This document shows, piece by piece, positions 25,561-33,629 of a stretch of DNA of 33,629 bases. The stretch covers positions 1 to 33,629 of the forward strand of contig CAMZIY010000012.1 of the NCBI GenBank assembly GCA_947307365.1. Reading direction: 5' to 3'. Made by a program: the position numbers and the translations under genes. Position 1 is the stretch's first letter; every line of letters begins with the position of its first letter. Below the pieces are notes generated by a model. The model made no database searches. It was not told the origin of the DNA and saw only the letters and a program-made list of their open reading frames with translations. The DNA comes from an uncultured Clostridia bacterium (GTDB lineage: Bacteria; Bacillota; Clostridia; Oscillospirales; Oscillospiraceae).

Positions 25561-26682
25561 ATGTTTACGGTAAAAACCCTGAATGCAATCGATCCGGCGG
25601 GCCTCAAGCGCCTGCCGCAGACGGATTTCGTCGTTGACGACAATGCGGAGGATCCCGCAGCCATCATCGTCCGCAGCGCAAAGATGCTGGACTACGTCCC
25701 CGGTCCGGCCCTCCTGGCCGTAGCCCGGGCCGGCGCGGGATACAACAATATCCCCACGGACCGCTTCGCGGAGCTGGGCATCTATGTGTGCAACTCCCCC
25801 GGCGCCAACTCCAACGCCGTGAAGGAGCTGGCGGTCTGCGCTCTCATCCTGGCCTCCCGGAACATCATCGGCGGCATCGACTGGTGCCGGACCCTGGCCG
25901 GGAAGGGGGACGAGGTCGCTCCCCTGGTGGAAAAGGGCAAGGCGCAGTTCACCGGCCCCGAGCTCATGGGCAAGACCCTGGGCCTCCTGGGTCTGGGCGC
26001 AGTCGGCGCAAAGGTGGCCAAGGCAGCCCATGCCCTGGGCATGACCGTGCTGGGCTGCGATCCCTTCCTCTCCGACGCTCTGAAGCAGGAGCTGACGGGC
26101 ATCGTGGAGATGGTGCCGGACCAGGCGGCTCTGTTCGCCCGCAGCGAGTACCTCTCCCTCCACCTGCCCCTGAACGCCGATACCAAGAATACCGTCCGTG
26201 CCGAGACCATCGCCCTCATGCCCGACGGGGTGCGGATCATCAATATCGCCCGGGGCGAGCTGGTGTGCGACGCGGATATGGCCGCCGCCCTGAAGAGCGG
26301 CAAGGTCAGCCGGTACGTGACGGACTTCCCCAACGGGGACACGGTCTCCATGGAAGGCTGCGTCTCCATCCCCCATCTGGGAGCCAGCACGCCGGAGAGC
26401 GAGACGAACTGCGCCATCATGGCTGCGGACCAGGTGACGGAATACCTCCTCCGGGGCAACATCGTCAACAGCGTGAACCTGCCCAACGTCCGTATGGACC
26501 GGTCCGGGAAATACCGGGCTGTGATCCTGGCGAAGAAGGACGCCCAGGTGAGCGTAAACGCCGCGGCGAAGGCCGAGGCCGTGCGGGGAGACATCAAGGC
26601 CGTCCTGGCGGATCGGGACGAGCCCTTCGACCAGGCAGCCCTGGCCGCCATCCCCGGAGTGATCCGGGTCCGGGTACTGTAA
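25561..26682 (+). CDS. serA: D-3-phosphoglycerate dehydrogenase family protein (start 25555 also possible)
   Basis: AVARAGAGYNNIPTDRFAELGIYVCNSPGANSNAVKELAV; GLLGLGAVGAKVAKAAHALGM; NIARGELV; PHLGASTPESETNCA; ACT-like C-terminus. Confidence 0.92.
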   Translation: MFTVKTLNAIDPAGLKRLPQTDFVVDDNAEDPAAIIVRSAKMLDYVPGPALLAVARAGAGYNNIPTDRFAELGIYVCNSPGANSNAVKELAVCALILASRNIIGGIDWCRTLAGKGDEVAPLVEKGKAQFTGPELMGKTLGLLGLGAVGAKVAKAAHALGMTVLGCDPFLSDALKQELTGIVEMVPDQAALFARSEYLSLHLPLNADTKNTVRAETIALMPDGVRIINIARGELVCDADMAAALKSGKVSRYVTDFPNGDTVSMEGCVSIPHLGASTPESETNCAIMAADQVTEYLLRGNIVNSVNLPNVRMDRSGKYRAVILAKKDAQVSVNAAAKAEAVRGDIKAVLADRDEPFDQAALAAIPGVIRVRVL

Positions 26683-26703
26683 AATAGATCAGAATAAGAC
26701 CCA

Positions 26704-26738
26704 GCCGCGGGACCGATCCGGTCCCGCGGCTTTCTGTT
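26704..26738 (+). terminator. Terminator downstream of serA; also copy 1 of a 27-bp repeat
   Basis: GCCGCGGGACCG-ATC-CGGTCCCGCGGC then tttctgttt. Confidence 0.8.
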
Positions 26739-26745
26739 TCCGCTT

Positions 26746-26826
26746 TTATTTCCGTTTATACCCGGTGATGATGGCCAGGAGGAAGCAGATCGCCGCCGCC
26801 CAGGCAAAGAACTTGTGCATCTTCAT
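26746..26826 (-). CDS. 26-aa small membrane protein (not in ORF track)
   Basis: Translates to MKMHKFFAWAAAICFLLAIITGYKRK*; single TM, basic C-terminus; agaagagag upstream. Confidence 0.6.
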   Translation of the reverse strand: MKMHKFFAWAAAICFLLAIITGYKRK

Positions 26827-26942
26827 CTCTCTTCTCTCTCCCTTCTTCCGCTGCTGTCTTATGCGCCATTATACCATGCTTCCATGGCGTCGGGAACCTT
26901 CCGCCCCGATCTGTCATGAGAGACATCCCTGAGAATACGCAC

Positions 26943-26979
26943 GCCGCGGGACCGGATCGGTCCCGCGGCGGTTTTGTTT
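26943..26979. terminator. Terminator-like hairpin; copy 2 (exact reverse complement) of the 26704-26730 repeat
   Basis: GCCGCGGGACCG-GAT-CGGTCCCGCGGC then ggttttgttt. Confidence 0.65.
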
Positions 26980-27003
26980 GTTCGATCCATTTGAGGGTCG
27001 GGC

Positions 27004-29898
27004 TCAGCCCGCTTCTTCTCCTCCGCCCTCGTCCCCGGTGTTTCCCTCCGGCGCGGGGGTGGCTTCCGGCAGCTCCGCTGCGGGTTCTCCGCCGGGTTCG
27101 TTCCCCTGCTCTTCAGGCGTTCCCTCTCCGGGCTCGCCGCCGGGTTCGGCCGGCTCGCCCGTGGGCTGCGGCTCCTCCGTCGGCTCGGGAGGCCGTACGA
27201 TGGGCTCCTCATGTCCGTAGCCGGGCGGCCTGTGGTACTTATACTGCGTATAGGAGGCCAGCTGCTCGTCCGTGAGGAAGACGTCCTGCCCGGTATGGGG
27301 ATCCACAAAATTGCCGGTGTTGGGGTCGATCAGATAGCCCGTGAGCCAGTCCACCTGCCACTTGGAATACTGGTCGATCAGGATATCCTTCTCAATATCG
27401 TAATACATGCCGGTGGTGGGATTGATCAGGTAGCCGTGCTTCGCTTCGATGATCCAGCCGGAAACAGGATCGATGTTATGATACCGGCAGTGGAGCATCT
27501 CGCTCAGAACATAGCGGGTGCGGTTCTCATCCCGCCATTCCTGATACGCGGCGTTGGAACCGAAGCTCCGCTTCTTGGGATAGGCGCCGCTGCGGTAATA
27601 ATCCGGGAGAGTCATGGTGCCCGCGTACCGGCTGGGATCCAGCACCGACAGTCGGATCCGACAGCTGTCCGGGCAGTCCGACCCGACCAGATCCAGGCTT
27701 TCGGAGCAGATATCCTGGTACACATGGGCCTGGCAGACGCTGGTGGGCATATCCTCGGGGTACATATACAGGGTCATGGTGCGGCTGCCCCGGATCTCAT
27801 GATCGCAGGCCTCGGAGGCCAGGAGTCCCGTATCCACGCAGACCGTTACCCGGCGCATCCCCTCGGGCGTCTCGAACTGCTTGTCCTCATAGCCCAGGTA
27901 TTTGTGCACCTCCTGCATCACCTGCTTCCACATGCCGGTGGCGGGGTTGGAGGAACCCATGTTCTCTCCGATATCGTAGCCGGTCCAGCAGGCCGCCAGG
28001 AGATAGGGAGTATAGGCGATATACCAGCGGTCATGCCAGCTGCTGCTGCCGCCGGACTTGCCCGCGATGCCCATATTGCCGAACTTGGAGAGCCAGCCGG
28101 TGCCCCGGTTGGCGGCGTTGTTCAGCATCTCGGTCATATAATAGGCGGTGGTCTCCTTCAGGGCCACGTGGCTCTCCGGGATGTTCTCGTACACCAGCTT
28201 GCCGGAGGCGTCCAGGATCTTTGAGTAGGTGCGGGCCTCGGTATAGATGCCGTTGTTGCACAGGGGGGTGTAGGACTGGCACATCTCCCGGACGCTTTCG
28301 CCGTAGGAGAGCTGGCCCAGGGCCATGCCCGCGTAGCTCACGTCGGAGAAGCCGTTGTAATCCCGCACCAGGTGGGTGAAGCCCAGATTGTTCACCAGAT
28401 GGTCGAAGGAAACCTCCGGGGTGAGCATATCGATCATCTGGGCCGCCACGGTGTTGATGGATACCTGGAGGGCGTACCGCAGGGTGACGCCGCCGTCGTT
28501 CTGGCTGTCGTCGTTGTTGGGATACCAGGTGGTGCCCTTCAGCTGGACGAAATCGCTGTCGTCAAATATGGTCCAGGGATGCACCAGGCCTTTGTCCAGG
28601 CAAAGGGAATAGCTGGCGACGGGCTTGATGGTACTGCCGGGGCTCCGGAGCATATCCGTGGCCCGGTTGAAGATCCGGCTGCCGTTCTTCTCCCCCAGGC
28701 CGCCGCTGAGGCCCAGGATATCCCCGGTGAAGGGATCCATGACCACGATGGAGCTCTGGAGATCCTGGGTGGAGCTCTTCCGGTACCCCGCGGGGAGATG
28801 ATCCCCGGTGGAATACACTTCGTCGATGATATCCTGCACGCCCATGTCGATGGTGGAGTAGATCTGGTAGCCGCCGTTGAAGAGCATGGTCTCGGCGGTA
28901 TCGTAGTCCACACCCTTGATCTCCATCAGGTCCCGGATCACGTCCTCAATGATCACGTCTACATACCAGCTGGTGCTGCGGGTGATGCCGGTGATCTCGT
29001 CGCTCTTGCTGCTCTTGAACTCCAGCTCCTGAGCCAGCGCCTTGCGGTACTCCGCCTCACTGGTGATATAGCCCTGGCTGTACATCTCGGAGAGGATCGC
29101 TTCCTGCCGGGACTTGTTGGCCTTGGGATGGAGATAGGGATCGTACATGCTGGGGTTGTTGGTGATGCCGATGATGCAGGCGCACTCCGCCATGGTGAGC
29201 TCGCTCTGGGACTTGCCGAAGTAATTGTGGGCCGCAGCCTCGACCCCGTTGCTGCGCTCCCCGAAGAAGACCACGTTGAGGTACCACTCGATGATCTCTT
29301 CCTTGGTATAGGTCTTTTCGCACTGCATGGCCCGGAATATCTCCACGATCTTCCGGCGGACGGTATCTTCTTTATACAGGGTCACGTTCCGCACCAGCTG
29401 CTGCGTGATGGTGGAACCGCCGAAGACCTCATCGGAATCCCCCAGGAAAACCTGGTAGAAGGCGCCGAAGGTGCGGAACCAGTCCACCCCGTAATGGTCG
29501 TAGAAATTGTGGTCCTCGATGGCCACGGCGGCCTTCTCCAGCCAGGGATTCAGATCCTCGTAATTCACCCAGATCCGGTCGCCCTCCAGACCGGAGAGCT
29601 GATCCAGGACCTCATACTGATTGGTTTCCTTATCCCAATAATAGATGATGCTGGACTGGGTAAGATTGAAATCGGAAAGTTTTACCGGCAGGTCTTCCGC
29701 CAGGGTGTTCTTCACATAGGTGGAGAAGATCACCAGGAAGAGAAAACCGGTGCATATGGCAATAAGCACGACCGTGAGCACGACCTTCAGCGCCAGACCG
29801 ATCACACGGCCCGCGATCCGCAGGATGCCCAGGATAAACTCCTTCAGCACGTTGAGCCAACTGATGTTTTCAAACCATTCTTTCAGCAAATGCCTCAC
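27004..29898 (-). CDS. Class A penicillin-binding protein (transglycosylase/transpeptidase, PBP1A family)
   Basis: GT51 motifs AIEDHNFYDHYGVDW, GGSTITQQLVRN, EIIEWYLNVVFFG; transpeptidase SPGSTIKP (SxxK), SIN, KSGGSSSWHD; GTG start at 29898. Confidence 0.93.
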   Translation of the reverse strand: MRHLLKEWFENISWLNVLKEFILGILRIAGRVIGLALKVVLTVVLIAICTGFLFLVIFSTYVKNTLAEDLPVKLSDFNLTQSSIIYYWDKETNQYEVLDQLSGLEGDRIWVNYEDLNPWLEKAAVAIEDHNFYDHYGVDWFRTFGAFYQVFLGDSDEVFGGSTITQQLVRNVTLYKEDTVRRKIVEIFRAMQCEKTYTKEEIIEWYLNVVFFGERSNGVEAAAHNYFGKSQSELTMAECACIIGITNNPSMYDPYLHPKANKSRQEAILSEMYSQGYITSEAEYRKALAQELEFKSSKSDEITGITRSTSWYVDVIIEDVIRDLMEIKGVDYDTAETMLFNGGYQIYSTIDMGVQDIIDEVYSTGDHLPAGYRKSSTQDLQSSIVVMDPFTGDILGLSGGLGEKNGSRIFNRATDMLRSPGSTIKPVASYSLCLDKGLVHPWTIFDDSDFVQLKGTTWYPNNDDSQNDGGVTLRYALQVSINTVAAQMIDMLTPEVSFDHLVNNLGFTHLVRDYNGFSDVSYAGMALGQLSYGESVREMCQSYTPLCNNGIYTEARTYSKILDASGKLVYENIPESHVALKETTAYYMTEMLNNAANRGTGWLSKFGNMGIAGKSGGSSSWHDRWYIAYTPYLLAACWTGYDIGENMGSSNPATGMWKQVMQEVHKYLGYEDKQFETPEGMRRVTVCVDTGLLASEACDHEIRGSRTMTLYMYPEDMPTSVCQAHVYQDICSESLDLVGSDCPDSCRIRLSVLDPSRYAGTMTLPDYYRSGAYPKKRSFGSNAAYQEWRDENRTRYVLSEMLHCRYHNIDPVSGWIIEAKHGYLINPTTGMYYDIEKDILIDQYSKWQVDWLTGYLIDPNTGNFVDPHTGQDVFLTDEQLASYTQYKYHRPPGYGHEEPIVRPPEPTEEPQPTGEPAEPGGEPGEGTPEEQGNEPGGEPAAELPEATPAPEGNTGDEGGGEEAG

Positions 29899-29924
29899 CT
29901 CCGCTTCTCAACGGTAAGGAATAT

Positions 29925-29952
29925 ATTATACCATTGTACCCGCTTCTGTCAA
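29925..29952 (-). promoter_or_regulatory. Promoter of class A PBP gene
   Basis: Minus strand TTGACA (29947-29952), 16 bp, TATAAT (29925-29930). Confidence 0.7.
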
Positions 29953-30052
29953 TCCAAACCGGTTGCCTGTGGCAAAAGGAAGAGAACTGTGCTAGAATAC
30001 AAATAAGCGCTCCGGCTGCGGAGCGCAATTCCCTTCCGAATCAGGTACAACG

Positions 30053-31444
30053 ATGAAAAAGCCCGATCTGTCCCGAACCGGCACCGTGTTCCGTCTGGCC
30101 GGCCCCACCATGCTGGAGCAGCTGATGCACACCGCCGTGCAGTATATCGACACCGCCATGGTAGGCGCACTGGGCACCGCCGCCACCGCCGCCGTGGGAT
30201 CCACCACCACCGTGAACTGGCTCATCGGCTCCACCATCGGCTCCATGGGGGTGGGCTTCCTGGCCTATATCTCCCAGGCCCGGGGGGCGCAGGACTATGA
30301 CCGCGCCCGCAGGGCTTCCGCCCAGGCGGTGCTGATGATGCTGATCATCGGCCTGGTGTTCACCGCCCTTCCCCTGGCTCTGGCCGGGGTCATCCCTGCC
30401 TGGATGCAGGTGGAGGAATCCATCCGGCCTCTGGCCTCCCGATATTTCTTCATCATCTACGTCCCCACCCTGTTCCGGGCCGCCAGCATGCTGTCCGGAA
30501 CTCTCCTCCGGGCGGCGGGAGACACCCGCTCCCCCATGCTGGCGGGCATCCTCATGAACGTCGTGAACGTGCTCCTGAACGCCCTGCTCATCTTCCCCGC
30601 CCGGAGGCTGACCCTCTTCGGCGCTTCTCTTCAGGTGTGGGGCGCTGGGTGGGGCGTGGTGGGCGCCGCCGTTGCCAGCGCCATCAGCTTCGTCCTGGGG
30701 GGCGTGGTGCTGATGCTGGTCCTCTGGCGGCACAGGGAGATCTCCCCCGCCGGGTACTCCCTGAAGCCGGATCGGGCGGTGCTCCTCCCCTGCCTGCGGG
30801 TGGCCGTGCCCGCAGTGCTCCAGCGCTTCACCACCAGCCTGGGCTATGTGATCTTCGCCAGCATGATCAACTCCCTGGGGGAGATCTCCACCGCCGCCCA
30901 CACCGTGGCCAACACGGTGGAATCCGCCTTCTACGTGCCGGGGTACGGCATGCAGACTGCCGCCGCCACCCTTACCGGGGAGTGCATCGGCGCCAGGGAT
31001 CGGGAACGGCTGCGGAGCATCACCTCCGCCATCCTGGTGCTGGAAACGGGACTCATGGTCCTGTCCGGCGCTCTGCTTTTCACCTTTGCCCCGGTGATGG
31101 CCGGTCTCTTCTCCCGGGACGCCGAAGTCATCTCCCTCAGCTCCCGGGTGCTGCGGATGGTGGCCCTGTCCGAACCCTTCTACGGGGTATACATCGTGCT
31201 GGAGGGCTGCCTCCAGGGGGCGGGCAACACCAAGGCTCCCTTCCTGTTCAACGTGATCGGCATGTGGGGCGTGCGGATCGTGGGTACGTTCATCCTCGTC
31301 TCCCTGCTGCACTACGGCCTCACCGCCGCCTGGGGAGCCATGATCTGCCACAATCTGCTTCTGTTCGCGATCTTTGTCCTGTATTACCGCTCCGGCCGAT
31401 GGACGGAACTCACCCGAAAGACGCCCCCGGGGCAGAATCCGTGA
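30053..31444 (+). CDS. MATE family efflux transporter
   Basis: 463 aa, 12-TM pattern; 'FRLAGPTMLEQLMHTAVQYIDTAMVGALGTAATAAVG', 'MLSGTLLRAAGDTRSPMLAGI', 'GCLQGAGNTKAPFLFNVIGMWGVRI'. Confidence 0.92.
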   Translation: MKKPDLSRTGTVFRLAGPTMLEQLMHTAVQYIDTAMVGALGTAATAAVGSTTTVNWLIGSTIGSMGVGFLAYISQARGAQDYDRARRASAQAVLMMLIIGLVFTALPLALAGVIPAWMQVEESIRPLASRYFFIIYVPTLFRAASMLSGTLLRAAGDTRSPMLAGILMNVVNVLLNALLIFPARRLTLFGASLQVWGAGWGVVGAAVASAISFVLGGVVLMLVLWRHREISPAGYSLKPDRAVLLPCLRVAVPAVLQRFTTSLGYVIFASMINSLGEISTAAHTVANTVESAFYVPGYGMQTAAATLTGECIGARDRERLRSITSAILVLETGLMVLSGALLFTFAPVMAGLFSRDAEVISLSSRVLRMVALSEPFYGVYIVLEGCLQGAGNTKAPFLFNVIGMWGVRIVGTFILVSLLHYGLTAAWGAMICHNLLLFAIFVLYYRSGRWTELTRKTPPGQNP

Positions 31445-31467
31445 TTCTCGGAGAAGCGGATCTCCCG

Positions 31468-32250
31468 TCAGCGCAGTTTTTCCGGAAGGCAGAGGATCGC
31501 CGCATCCCCATGTACGGCCCGCAGGCAGCTCTCTATGCCCGGGAGGCGGGGATCCACCGTCTGCATTTCGGCTCTGTCCTCCAGGATCTCCTCGGCGCAG
31601 GCCAGGCAGTCCAGCAGGAAGGACCGGGGCATGATGCGCTGGTCGTGGCCGCTGCAGAAGCCCGCGGCCCCCTCCAGGGCGGCCAGCTTGCGGATGCTCC
31701 GGGCATATGCCTCCACGGAGACGGTCTGGGGCACCACCAGGAGCACGTCCATGGACTTCACCATGCTGTCCCCGCTGAACAGCAATCCGGCTTCCCTGTC
31801 ATACAGAGCGATGTCCCCGGGGGTATGCCCGGGGATCTCGTATATCTCCAGCCGCCGTCCCCCCAGATCGATCACGTCCCCCTCCCGGAGGAACCGGTAC
31901 TCCGCAGGTCTTTCCTCCATGCGCCGCCGGATGGCAGCCAGCTCCTCCGGGGAAGCGAACATTTCCGTCATCTCCAGAGCTGCTTTCATGTCCGGCAGAG
32001 CGGCGGGATGCATATACACCCGGTCGAAGGCGTAATTTCCCCCGCTGTGGTCCCCGTGGCCGTGGGTGTTCGCCACTATGACGGGTTTGTCCGTCAGGGC
32101 TTCCACCTCCCCCCGCAGGTCTCCCACCCCCAGGCCGGTATCCACCAGCAGGGCTTTTTCCCGGCCTTCCACCAGCCAGATGCAGCACTCAAAGTCGATC
32201 CCCTTGATGAGGCTCACGCCTTCGGCAAGCTTCGTCACGGTACGCTCCAT
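31468..32250 (-). CDS. MBL-fold metallo-hydrolase
   Basis: NTHGHGDHSGGNYAF (HxHxDH), PGHTPGDIAL, FSGDSM, SGHDQRIMP. Confidence 0.9.
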   Translation of the reverse strand: MERTVTKLAEGVSLIKGIDFECCIWLVEGREKALLVDTGLGVGDLRGEVEALTDKPVIVANTHGHGDHSGGNYAFDRVYMHPAALPDMKAALEMTEMFASPEELAAIRRRMEERPAEYRFLREGDVIDLGGRRLEIYEIPGHTPGDIALYDREAGLLFSGDSMVKSMDVLLVVPQTVSVEAYARSIRKLAALEGAAGFCSGHDQRIMPRSFLLDCLACAEEILEDRAEMQTVDPRLPGIESCLRAVHGDAAILCLPEKLR

Positions 32251-32254
32251 ACCC

Positions 32255-33055
32255 TCACCCCTGCTTCCTGTCATGGATGCTTTCCTCCTGGTAGAGGATC
32301 GCCGTGGGGACGCTCTCTCCCCTCACCCTCCAGCAAACCACCGGGTCCTGCCCCGGCGGGGAGGGGATATCCGGCCGCTCCGGTTTTGCCGTGCCATCCA
32401 GCACGCTGCGGGTCAGACGCATGAGCTCCCGCAGATACTCTTTGCCCAGGATGCGGTCGTCATGGCCGCAGAGGAAGCCGTCATAACGATCCCCCAGAGC
32501 CTCCGCCTTCTCCAGGGACCGGAGATAACACTCCAGAGACACGGTGGAGAACTTCACCCAGGGAAGATGGTCCAGCATCCATACGTTGTGGACGTCCGAC
32601 CCGATGAGATCCCCGGTGAACAGGATCCGGCGGGTCCGGTCCAGGAGGCAGATGCAGCCGGGGGTGTGGCCCGGAGTTTCGATCACCTCCAGGGTGACGC
32701 CCCCCAGGTCGAAGGTATCTCCCTCCCGCACTGGGATCCGGCGGGCGCAGGGACGTCCCGCGCCGGGCATGGCTTCCGTCTCATCCTGGTCCTGCCCGCA
32801 TCCGGGGTGCATGCGCACCGCCGGGAAACGGTAATTGCCCGCGCTGTGGTCGAAGTGGCAGTGGGTATTGAAAACCAGGATCTCCTTCCCCGGGGCCAGG
32901 GTCTCCAGGGCTGCCGGGAGATCGCCCTTTCCCATGCCCGTGTCGATGAGGGCCAGAGCCCGCTCCCCCTCTGCCGCGTAGATGCAGCACTCCTCCGGGA
33001 AACCGTACAGCAGGGTGATCCCCGGGAGGATGGTTTTTCTCTGATACTGTTCCAT
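32255..33055 (-). CDS. MBL-fold metallo-hydrolase (paralogue of adjacent gene)
   Basis: NTHCHFDHSAGNYRF, PGHTPGCICL, FTGDLIGSD, CGHDDRILGKEYL. Confidence 0.9.
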   Translation of the reverse strand: MEQYQRKTILPGITLLYGFPEECCIYAAEGERALALIDTGMGKGDLPAALETLAPGKEILVFNTHCHFDHSAGNYRFPAVRMHPGCGQDQDETEAMPGAGRPCARRIPVREGDTFDLGGVTLEVIETPGHTPGCICLLDRTRRILFTGDLIGSDVHNVWMLDHLPWVKFSTVSLECYLRSLEKAEALGDRYDGFLCGHDDRILGKEYLRELMRLTRSVLDGTAKPERPDIPSPPGQDPVVCWRVRGESVPTAILYQEESIHDRKQG

Positions 33056-33166
33056 GGCGGACGCTCCTTTCCGTTTCCATGTTACAATCAGGCGGAAACC
33101 CCTGTCAATCGGGCATATACAAATCATTCCGGATATGTTAGCATATTATCGAAGGAGTGAAGGGAA

Positions 33167-33629
33167 ATGACGGACAGACTGCGGAGGATGTACAGCCGGA
33201 TCCAAACGGATCATCAGCATATCGGCATCGAGAAATTCAAGATCATCACCCGGACCGAGGCGGAGTGCGCGGGGTACCCCGCCATCCTGCGCCGCGGCCA
33301 GACGCTGAAGAACGTTCTGGAGCAGTTCCCCATTTTTATCGGGGAGGACGAACTCTTTGTGGGAAACCCGGCCAGCAAGCCCTGGGGTCTGGAGATCGAA
33401 GCCGGTCTCGGGAAATGGAGCAAAGAGGAGTGCGAGTATCTGCGGGAGGACGGCTTCGACTTCTCTCCGGAGGATCAGGAGGAGATGCTCCGCATCAACG
33501 AACAGTTCCATCCCTTCGGCATGTACCAGGGAGCCAACCTGATCATTGCGGAGAACGAGCGTCTGGATATTTTCGCCCGCAGCGGCATGATGCTGGCCCC
33601 CTGGAAGAAGGACAAGACCCTGGGCAACC
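33167..33629 (+). CDS. Glycyl radical enzyme (pyruvate formate-lyase-like), N-terminal part, truncated by window end
   Basis: MTDRLRRMYSRIQTDHQHIGIEKFKIITRTEAECAGYPAILRRGQTLKNVLEQFPIFIGEDELFVGNPASKPWGLEIE...; PFL-like N-terminal pattern. ATG 33167 behind gaaggagtgaaggga. Absent from the ORF track because no stop within window. Confidence 0.75.
   Translation, partial: MTDRLRRMYSRIQTDHQHIGIEKFKIITRTEAECAGYPAILRRGQTLKNVLEQFPIFIGEDELFVGNPASKPWGLEIEAGLGKWSKEECEYLREDGFDFSPEDQEEMLRINEQFHPFGMYQGANLIIAENERLDIFARSGMMLAPWKKDKTLGN

Noticed and set aside
24423-25667. 414-aa minus-strand ORF
   Set aside because: Antisense to serC, which has unmistakable family motifs.
28372-30006. 544-aa plus-strand ORF
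   Set aside because: Antisense to the class A PBP, no motifs.
30637-32424. 595-aa plus-strand ORF overlapping MATE and MBL genes
   Set aside because: Out of frame with the MATE gene and antisense to MBL; Pro/Arg/Gly-rich frame artefact.
1-33629. CRISPR arrays, tRNA/rRNA genes, IS elements or prophage genes
   Set aside because: No regularly spaced repeats, no tRNA cloverleaf or rRNA segments, and no transposase/integrase ORF recognised.

Overview
High-GC, spore-former-like Clostridia/Oscillospiraceae-type chromosomal segment (inference from gene content: spoIIID, DUF1292, HPr-like, MtaB, BlaI/M56). Read by eye plus the supplied ORF track; no database search was possible. Main contents: ABC exporter tail; FAD-dependent reductase; membrane-anchored XRE regulator; BlaI/M56 pair with a readable operator-promoter; SurA/PrsA-like lipid-anchored or membrane protein; an independently transcribed structured ncRNA (about 6411-6680) with its own promoter and terminator; a FecCD-type importer operon (minus) preceded by a ~260-nt structured leader ending in a terminator-like hairpin at the start codon; a divergent plus-strand operon made of an Opp/Nik-type ABC importer bracketed by two paralogous SAM methyltransferases; small conserved-type proteins (DUF3784, DUF1292, SpoIIID); lysC, hom; cysteine desulfurase; HPr-like protein; mtaB; serC-serA; a 26-aa small ORF missing from the track, flanked by exact 27-bp inverted repeats; a class A PBP with an unusual C-terminal tail; MATE transporter; two tandem MBL hydrolases; start of a glycyl radical enzyme. 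The strongest candidates for something undescribed are the ncRNA, the orphan leader, and the two-importer/two-methyltransferase divergon that the leader sits in.
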